Source of the DNA: Mycolicibacterium fluoranthenivorans
GTDB lineage: Bacteria; Actinomycetota; Actinomycetes; Mycobacteriales; Mycobacteriaceae
Direction of reading: 5' to 3'
Length of the DNA: 64,000 nt
Assembly (NCBI RefSeq): GCF_011758805.1
Contig: NZ_JAANOW010000003.1
Span: 186,001 to 250,000 of the forward strand
This document shows, in pieces, positions 58,713-64,000 of this stretch. The notes below the pieces were generated by a model. That model did not search any database. It was not told where the DNA came from and saw only the letters and a list, made by a program, of their open reading frames with translations. The first letter of the stretch is position 1, and each line of letters opens with the position of its first letter. A program made the position numbers and the translations under genes.

Positions 58713-59178
58713 CCGGTTCCGACGTGAGATGCCGGGCCACCAGACGGCGCCAGCGCCACTGCCGATAGGCGAACAGTCCCCGCGCGACACGCACCATCAC
58801 CGGGGTGAGTGCACCCGCATCGATGTCCACGGTATCGCTGTAGCGGCAACGGTTTTCCGAGAGAGGCTCGACGTGCAGGGTGTGATTCCAGGCCTTGAGC
58901 ACTCCGCCGTACTCGTGGGTGGTGATGGTGCGGGTGGCCTCGTCGGCGCCCAGGATCTCCAAGGTATGTCGGTAGGCGGGAAAGAGGTGGAAGACGAACA
59001 GCCACCCCGATCCGCGCTCGCCCACGCGTAGCGGCGCGCTGCGCCCGGCCAGCGCCGGCATGCCGAACAGCCCACGGCACACGTAGAGGAACGTCACCGG
59101 ATAGTGCATGGCCCGCCAGACCTCATCGGCATCGGTGGGCAGAATGGTCTCGACGTGTACTCGCTGCATGACTTCCAT
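58705..59178 (-). CDS. SRPBCC/START-like domain protein
   Basis: 157 codons. MQRVHVETILPTDADEVWRAMHYPVTFLYV start (in parts), TIT.HEYGGVLKAWNHTLHVEPL, and CRYSDTVDIDAGALTPVMVRVA, typical of polyketide-cyclase/START-like proteins that hold hydrophobic ligands. ATG 59169 is an alternative start. Alone on its strand between the secreted protein and the TetR gene. Ligand unknown; a lipid or steroid is possible. Confidence 0.75.
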   Translation of the reverse strand: MEVMQRVHVETILPTDADEVWRAMHYPVTFLYVCRGLFGMPALAGRSAPLRVGERGSGWLFVFHLFPAYRHTLEILGADEATRTITTHEYGGVLKAWNHTLHVEPLSENRCRYSDTVDIDAGALTPVMVRVARGLFAYRQWRWRRLVARHLTSEPVS

Positions 59179-59230
59179 TCTCCGAAGGCCTTGCCGCGGC
59201 TGACTACTCGCTTTTCACCCGGAGGTGATG

Positions 59231-59983
59231 ATGACCCCGACCGACCGGTTCCGGTCGCGTAAGCAGCCGAGACAAGCCCGTTCGATAGAGACCCGGCAGC
59301 GGGTGCTGGATGCAGCTGCTCATGTTTTCAGTACCCACGGATACGCCGCGGGGACCACGAATCGCATTGCGGCCGCCGCCGAGATGTCCATCGGATCGCT
59401 GTATCAGTACTTCCCCAACAAGGATGCGATTCTGTCGGCGCTCACCGATGCGCATCTCGATGCCGGAACGGCGCTGGTGGCGCAGCGCGCGTCAGCCGGG
59501 CTGCCCGCCGGTTTGGCGGACACGCTGCGGCTGTTCGTCCGGGCCACCATCGACAACCACCGGGACAACCCGGCGTTGCACCGGGTGTTGTTCGAGGAGG
59601 CACCGCGCTCGCCCACTCTGCTGGCCCGCCTGCGCGAGGCCGAGCAGCGCGCGGTGGCGGTCACCGCCGAGCTGCTGCGCACCCATCCGGAGATGACCGC
59701 CGCCGACCCGGTTCTCGCCGCCCGGATCACGGTGGCAACCATCGAGTCGCTGGTGCACCGGCTCATCACGGCACCGGTCGACGCCCAGCAGCTCGAGGAC
59801 GCGATCGTCGAGATGCTGGCGGGCTACCTAGCGCGGCAGACCGAGCAGGCGCTCCCCGGCCAGGGTGAGCAGGATCTGCTCGGTGCCGCCGGCGATGGAC
59901 AGGCACCGGGTGTTCAGGAAGTACCGAACATCCGCGGAATCGACGATGCCCGCACCGTCCAGGCAATCCATCACGGCCTCTGA
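59231..59983 (+). CDS. TetR-family regulator with extended C-terminus
   Basis: 250 codons from ATG 59231, placed five bases after GGAGG (59221-59225); GTG 59225 and ATG 59228 are alternatives. TetR HTH with IAAAAEMSIGSLYQYFPNKDAIL (in parts), then a helical ligand domain that normally would end near EDAIVEMLAGYLAR. The frame continues another ~50 codons antisense to the fadE34 3' end (59828-59983), with unstructured sequence. Ligand and targets unknown; the nearby secreted and SRPBCC genes are possible targets. Confidence 0.8.
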   Translation: MTPTDRFRSRKQPRQARSIETRQRVLDAAAHVFSTHGYAAGTTNRIAAAAEMSIGSLYQYFPNKDAILSALTDAHLDAGTALVAQRASAGLPAGLADTLRLFVRATIDNHRDNPALHRVLFEEAPRSPTLLARLREAEQRAVAVTAELLRTHPEMTAADPVLAARITVATIESLVHRLITAPVDAQQLEDAIVEMLAGYLARQTEQALPGQGEQDLLGAAGDGQAPGVQEVPNIRGIDDARTVQAIHHGL

Positions 59984-62017
59984 AAGGCCTTGGCGGTAGC
60001 GCACACCGATGAGTTTGCGCACACTCGACGGCGCCCCGGGATCGTGTCCGCCGACCGCCAGCCGGGCGATCAGCTGGTCCAGCAGCGAACCCACCTGCGC
60101 GGCGACGATCAACGTGCCGAGTCGATCGGCCTCGGCACCGTCGAGCTCGCGGCCGTCCAGGACGTCCAGCAGATGTTCCATCCCCTTGTCCAGCGCGCCG
60201 CCGGTGGCGATGGCGACCCGCTCGTTGGCCAGCGTGGTGCGGGCCAGCGGCCAGCCACCGTCGACCTCCCCGATGACCTGCTCGTCGGGGACGAACAGAT
60301 CATCGAAGAACACCTCGTTGAACAGCGCATCCCCGGTGATCTCACGCAGCGGGCGGATATCGATACCGGGGGCGTCCATCTCCACCAGGAAATAGGTGAT
60401 GCCTTTGTGCTTGGGCACATCGGGATTCGTTCTCGCCAGGCAGATACCCCAGTTGGAGCGGTGTGCGTTGGAGGTCCATACCTTCTGCCCGGTGAGCAGC
60501 CAACCGCCCTCGGTACGAACGGCTTTGGTGCGCAACGCGGCCAGGTCCGAGCCGGCACCCGGCTCGGAGAACAGCTGGCACCAGTAGATATCCCCGGTCA
60601 GCGTGCCGGGGATGAACTTCTCGATTTGTTCGGGTGTACCCGCGGACAGGATCGTCGGCGCGGCCCACCAGCCGATGGAGATGTCGGGCCGCGCCACGTG
60701 CGCCGCGGCGAGTTCCTGATCGATCACCAATTGTTCTGCGGGCGTGGCATTGCGGCCGTAGGGCTTGGGCCAGTGTGGCGCCAGCAGACCGGACTCGGCC
60801 AGCGCGCGCTGCCGCTGCTCTTCCGGCAGCGCGGCGATATCTGCCGCAGCGGCGGCGATCTCGGCGCGCACGGCCTCGGCTTCGGCGACGTCCACATGCA
60901 GCTGGCGACGCACCCCGGCCCGGGTCAGCTCGGCGATACGCCGCAGCCAGCGCGACCGGCCGCCGAGGAACTGCGACAGTGAATAAGCCCGACGCAGGTA
61001 CAGGTGTGCGTCGTGCTCCCAGGTGATCCCGATACCGCCCAGCACCTGGATGCAGTCCCGCGCGTTCTCCTTGGCGGCGTCGATTCCCACTGCCGCAGCC
61101 ACCGCGGCGGCGATGGACAACTGCTCGGGATCGGACCCGTCCGATGCCGCGGCCGCAGCGTCGTCCGCCGCCACCGCCACCTGCTGGCTGCGCAGCAACA
61201 TCTCGGCGCACATGTGTTTGACGGCCTGGAAGCTGCCGATCGGCTTGCCGAACTGCTCACGCACCTTGGCGTACTCGGTGGCGGTGTTCAACAGCCAGCG
61301 GGCGGTGCCCGCGGCCTCGGCGGCCAGGACGGTGGCCACCAGATCCTCGACCCGGCGGGCCGGGGCGGACAGCACCTGAGCCGGCACCGAGGTCAGCGTG
61401 ACTCGCGCCAGCGGCCGGGAGAAGTCGGTGGCCTCCAGGTCTTCGATGGTCACCCCGTCGGCAGCAGCGTCCACCAGGATCCACTCACCGCCGGTGTCGT
61501 CCCCCGAGTCGCTGCGCTCCTGCCCCCTGGCGGGCAGCACCAGCACACCCGACGGATCGGCGCCGAGCACCCATTTGGCCGAACCGGATGCCGTCCCGGC
61601 GGAGAGCGTGATGTCGGATTCCAGTGCCAGGCCCGCACTGCGCTCGCCGGCCGCCAGCGCCTCCAGCACCTCCGGGTCATCGACGACCAACGTGGCCAGC
61701 GCCGTGGTGGCGACCGGTCCGGGCACCAGGGCGGCGGCCGCCTCGTCGATCATGCCCAGCAGATCCTCGATGGTGCTCCCCGCGCCGCCGTGCTCTTCCG
61801 GGACCGCGACACCGAACGCCCCTAGTTGCGCGAAACCGTCGTACGGGGCCCGCCAGGCGTCGGGGTCACCGAGCTCCACATCACGCACCGCGGTGATCGA
61901 ATTCGAGCCGGCGGCCCAGCTCCGCACCAGTTCTCGGGCGGCAAACCGGTCCGACGTGTCGTTCTTCGGCGCCTTCACGGACACGGGCAACTCCTCGCCA
62001 TTGGGTGAGAAGGCCAC
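59828..62017 (-). CDS. fadE34: FadE34 (ChsE3), fused acyl-CoA dehydrogenase of cholesterol side chain
   Basis: 729 codons from GTG 62017 (VAFSPNGEELPVSV), with GGGAAG just upstream; the open frame upstream is not homologous and runs through the operator. Two acyl-CoA dehydrogenase units in one chain: the first has TREQFG-like VREQFGKPIGSFQAVKHM and GGIGITWEHDAHLYLRRA, the second has FSEPGAGSDLAALRT, VWTSNAHRSNWG and GGTEQILLTLAGERLLGLPR. Matches Rv3573c. Known: ChsE3 dehydrogenates the C24 (5-carbon) side-chain acyl-CoA. A KstR box ends 10 bases before the start. Confidence 0.94.
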   Translation of the reverse strand: MAFSPNGEELPVSVKAPKNDTSDRFAARELVRSWAAGSNSITAVRDVELGDPDAWRAPYDGFAQLGAFGVAVPEEHGGAGSTIEDLLGMIDEAAAALVPGPVATTALATLVVDDPEVLEALAAGERSAGLALESDITLSAGTASGSAKWVLGADPSGVLVLPARGQERSDSGDDTGGEWILVDAAADGVTIEDLEATDFSRPLARVTLTSVPAQVLSAPARRVEDLVATVLAAEAAGTARWLLNTATEYAKVREQFGKPIGSFQAVKHMCAEMLLRSQQVAVAADDAAAAASDGSDPEQLSIAAAVAAAVGIDAAKENARDCIQVLGGIGITWEHDAHLYLRRAYSLSQFLGGRSRWLRRIAELTRAGVRRQLHVDVAEAEAVRAEIAAAAADIAALPEEQRQRALAESGLLAPHWPKPYGRNATPAEQLVIDQELAAAHVARPDISIGWWAAPTILSAGTPEQIEKFIPGTLTGDIYWCQLFSEPGAGSDLAALRTKAVRTEGGWLLTGQKVWTSNAHRSNWGICLARTNPDVPKHKGITYFLVEMDAPGIDIRPLREITGDALFNEVFFDDLFVPDEQVIGEVDGGWPLARTTLANERVAIATGGALDKGMEHLLDVLDGRELDGAEADRLGTLIVAAQVGSLLDQLIARLAVGGHDPGAPSSVRKLIGVRYRQGLSEAVMDCLDGAGIVDSADVRYFLNTRCLSIAGGTEQILLTLAGERLLGLPR

Positions 62018-62026
62018 GCTTCCCAC

Positions 62027-62040
62027 TAGAACGTGTTCTA
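62027..62040 (-). promoter_or_regulatory. KstR operator before fadE34 (fadE34 / kstR spacer)
   Basis: TAGAACGTGTTCTA is a near-perfect palindrome and exact match to TnnAACnnGTTnnA. It starts 10 bases from the fadE34 GTG and 163 bases from the kstR ATG, so it is the only visible site that could also autoregulate kstR. Confidence 0.9.
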
Positions 62041-62203
62041 ATAGTGCCAGCGTTCGAACGTCAAGTCGACCGCCATCACGGCAGGACACGACTGTTGCGA
62101 CCGCTCGATGTCGGCTTGTCCAAGGTGCTCGGAGGTGGGAAATTAGCTGTCGGCATGCGTATCTTTCTGATGAAGAACGCCGTACGAAGGAGCACTCCAC
62201 CCA

Positions 62204-62866
62204 ATGTCGTCACCAGCACAGCCCGGAACGGGTTCTGACTCACCACGTCAGGTGACGACGGTGGCCGTCCTCGCCGAATCCGAACTGGGGTCAGAAGCAC
62301 AGCGCGAGCGCCGCAAGCGCATCCTGGACGCCACCCTCGCCATCGCCTCCAAGGGCGGCTACGAGGCAGTACAGATGCGTGCGGTCGCCGAACGCGCCGA
62401 TGTCGCCGTCGGCACCCTGTACCGCTACTTCCCGTCCAAGGTGCATCTGCTGGTCTCGGCGCTGGGCCGTGAGTTCGAGCGGATCGACGCCAAGACCGAC
62501 CGGGCCTCGCTCACCGGCGGCACCCCGTACCAGCGGCTGAACATGATGGTCGGCCGGCTCAACCGGTCCATGCAGCGCAACCCACTGCTCACCGAGGCCA
62601 TGACGCGGGCCTTCGTTTTCGCCGACGCCTCCGCGGCGGGTGAAGTCGATCACGTCGGCAAGCTGATGGATTCGATGTTCGCCCGCGCGATGAGCGACGG
62701 CGAACCGACCGAAGACCAGTACCACATCGCGCGCGTGATCTCCGATGTGTGGCTGTCGAATCTGCTGGCGTGGCTGACCCGGCGGGCCTCGGCCACCGAC
62801 GTCAGCAAACGCCTCGACTTGGCGGTCCGGTTGCTCATCGGCGACGGGGATCAGCCTAAGGTGTGA
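62204..62866 (+). CDS. kstR: KstR, TetR-family repressor of cholesterol side-chain and A/B-ring genes
   Basis: 220 codons from ATG 62204; GTG 62261 (VAVLAESELGSE) corresponds to the shorter start used for Rv3574. HTH: MRAVAERADVAVGTLYRYFPSKVHLL (in parts), followed by a helical ligand domain ending RLDLAVRLLIGDGD. Known: 3-oxo-4-cholestenoyl-CoA and related CoA esters release KstR from TnnAACnnGTTnnA boxes; in this window such boxes precede cyp125, fadA5, hsaA, kshB and fadE34. Confidence 0.95.
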   Translation: MSSPAQPGTGSDSPRQVTTVAVLAESELGSEAQRERRKRILDATLAIASKGGYEAVQMRAVAERADVAVGTLYRYFPSKVHLLVSALGREFERIDAKTDRASLTGGTPYQRLNMMVGRLNRSMQRNPLLTEAMTRAFVFADASAAGEVDHVGKLMDSMFARAMSDGEPTEDQYHIARVISDVWLSNLLAWLTRRASATDVSKRLDLAVRLLIGDGDQPKV

Positions 62867-62869
62867 CGG

Positions 62870-62889
62870 GAGCGAGCGAAGCGACGGAG
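62870..62889. repeat. Copy of the GAGCGAAGCGACGGAG palindromic repeat
   Basis: GAGCGAGCGAAGCGACGGAG fills the spacer between the kstR stop and the otsB start. Same family as the copies at 6252-6299 and 13342-13361. Confidence 0.55.
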
Positions 62890-62901
62890 GTGTGGTCCAG
62901 G

Positions 62902-63636
62902 GTGGATGATCTGCGGCACGCGCTGACTGCCATCGCCGAGACCCCCCGCCTCCTGGTCACCTCCGATTTCGACGGGACCCTCGCGCCGATCGTCAACAAT
63001 CCGGCCGACGCGCGAGCCCTGCCCGCCGCCGCCGAAGCTCTGGTGGCGCTGTCCGCATTGCCCGATACCACCGCCGCGCTGATCTCCGGGCGCGCCCGCA
63101 GTGTGCTGCGCGAGCTGTCCGGGATGCCCGACACCGTCGCGCTGATCGGCAGCCACGGCGCCGAGTTCGACACCGGTTTCGTGCGCACCATAGACACCGA
63201 GCTGCTGGACACGATGATCGCGACCCTGCGCGGTATCGCCGCCGGACGACCGGGAGTGACCGTCGAGACCAAACCGGCCAGTGTCGCCCTGCACGTGCGC
63301 AACGCCGTTGCCGCCGAAGCCGATTCCGCGCTGGCCGAAGCCCGCGCGGCCGCCCAGTCCTGGGATGCGCACCTCACCGCGGGCAAGGCGGTGCTGGAGT
63401 TCGCGGTGATCGTCACCGACAAGGGCGAGGCCGTCGACACACTGCGCAGCACGCACGACGCGACCGCGGTGGTCTTCCTCGGTGACGATGTGACCGACGA
63501 GAAGGCGTTCGCGCGGATGCGGGACTCCGATGTCGCGGTGAAGGTGGGACCGGGCGAGACCCTGGCCCGCTACCGCGTGGACACGCCGGCGGATGTGGCC
63601 GAGGTGCTGCAGTTCCTCGTGGCGGCGCGCCGCTGA
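62902..63636 (+). CDS. otsB: Trehalose-6-phosphate phosphatase, OtsB-like
   Basis: 244 codons from GTG 62902 (VDDLRHALTAIAE), ten bases after GGAGGT; GTG 62863, overlapping the kstR stop (GTGA), and GTG 62890 are in-frame alternatives. HAD phosphatase motifs: TSDFDGTLAPI (nucleophile and acid Asp), SGRARSVL, and LGDDVTDEKAF. Known: dephosphorylates trehalose-6-phosphate; trehalose is needed for mycobacterial glycolipids. It may be cotranscribed with kstR though not part of the steroid pathway. Confidence 0.88.
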   Translation: MDDLRHALTAIAETPRLLVTSDFDGTLAPIVNNPADARALPAAAEALVALSALPDTTAALISGRARSVLRELSGMPDTVALIGSHGAEFDTGFVRTIDTELLDTMIATLRGIAAGRPGVTVETKPASVALHVRNAVAAEADSALAEARAAAQSWDAHLTAGKAVLEFAVIVTDKGEAVDTLRSTHDATAVVFLGDDVTDEKAFARMRDSDVAVKVGPGETLARYRVDTPADVAEVLQFLVAARR

Positions 63637-63654
63637 TCAGGAGCTTCCTGGTCA
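63634..63654 (+). terminator. Hairpin between convergent otsB and LacI-family genes
   Basis: TGATCAGGA (63634-63642) pairs with TCCTGGTCA (63646-63654), one G-U pair, with a 3-base loop. It overlaps both stop codons. No U-tract. Confidence 0.4.
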
Positions 63655-64000
63655 GGACGGGGGCCCCGCGGTGCGACCGCGGATCAGCTCGGTCGCCAGC
63701 ATGTCGATGACGGGCAACCCGGAGCGCGGCGGGTTGTGCAGCAGCCGGCCGGCCCGTCGGCCCTTCTCCATACTCGGCTGGACCACCGTCGTCAGACCCC
63801 GTCGCAGCGCCTCGGGCACTCCGTCGAACCCGGTCACCGTCATCTGCCCGGGCACATAGATCCCGCGCGCCCGAAGGGAATCCATCGCGGAGAGCGCCAA
63901 CACGTCCGCGGTGCACACCAGCGCCGTGATGCGCGGGTTGCGCGCCAGCGCGACATCGGCGGCCAACCCGCCCGAGCTGGGCCCGTGGTCGTAGCTTTCG
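63652..64000 (-). CDS. LacI-family transcriptional regulator, 3' part only
   Basis: About 115 codons are visible, entering from the right edge of the window (ESYDHGPSSGG at the edge). The effector domain ends with ITALVCTADVLALSAMDSLR, VTGFDGVPEALRRGLTTVVQP and a C-terminal VIDMLATELIRGR. This is the LacI/GalR periplasmic-binding fold; its DNA-binding part lies outside. Position after kstR-otsB matches Rv3575c. Effector unknown, likely a sugar. Confidence 0.85.
   Translation of the reverse strand, partial: ESYDHGPSSGGLAADVALARNPRITALVCTADVLALSAMDSLRARGIYVPGQMTVTGFDGVPEALRRGLTTVVQPSMEKGRRAGRLLHNPPRSGLPVIDMLATELIRGRTAGPPS

Overview
The window looks like a chromosome segment of a fast-growing mycobacterium (Mycolicibacterium/Mycobacterium type). 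It has uniformly high GC, frequent GTG starts and ATGA/GTGA stop-start overlaps. It carries a nearly complete steroid-catabolism locus in the same gene order as I remember for M. tuberculosis Rv3540c-Rv3575c. Family assignments come from reading the proteins and from memory of those families; no database search was run.

Layout. 1-2519: 5' part of a GlmS-like amidotransferase gene, a LuxR-type regulator with an altered receiver, and a 0.5-kb non-coding stretch with a strong hairpin. 2520-10774: cholesterol side-chain genes. The leftward operon is cyp125-fadE28-fadE29-chsH2-chsH1-ltp2; the rightward operon is fadA5-hypothetical-ddn; their divergent promoters each carry a KstR box. 10826-16067: C/D-ring genes. 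Two SDR genes read left and echA20-ipdA-ipdB-ipdC read right from a shared KstR2 box. 16092-19938: three genes not obviously linked to steroids (molybdopterin oxidoreductase, cation efflux, small secreted protein). 20053-31258: kstR2-fadA6, a secreted Gly-rich GH5 hydrolase, fadE30-ipdF, and fadD3-fadE31-fadE32-fadE33 around a second and third KstR2 box.

31255-43988 is the most interesting part. A leftward, tightly overlapping operon runs IclR regulator - OpuC-type quaternary-amine ABC transporter (four genes) - hutU - M20 amidohydrolase - hutF - hutI. It is transcribed away from a histidine-ammonia-lyase homologue whose MIO-forming triad is Gly-Thr-Gly. That homologue keeps the residues expected to hold an imidazole and a carboxylate. 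A normal hutH lies next door as its own unit. I infer an import and degradation route for a trimethylated histidine betaine (hercynine or ergothioneine): the quaternary-amine importer brings it in, a cofactor-less lyase expels trimethylamine, and the Hut enzymes finish the (thio)urocanate.

44018-53306: aspB, a DUF222/HNH protein, an MHS transporter - 3-hydroxybutyrate dehydrogenase - acetoacetyl-CoA synthetase operon with a divergent LysR gene, a lipase-like hydrolase and a secreted protein. 53331-62866: A/B-ring genes hsaA-hsaD-hsaC-hsaB, kshB, fadE34 and kstR, with three more KstR boxes, plus a secreted protein, an SRPBCC protein and a TetR regulator. 62902-64000: otsB and the 3' part of a LacI-family gene.

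Together the steroid genes cover side-chain removal (CYP125, FadA5, FadE34, FadE28/29, ChsH1/H2, Ltp2), ring 9-hydroxylation reductase (KshB), ring A/B cleavage (HsaABCD) and C/D-ring breakdown (FadD3, FadE30-33, IpdA/B/C/F, EchA20, FadA6), under two TetR repressors, KstR and KstR2. KshA and KstD are not in the window.
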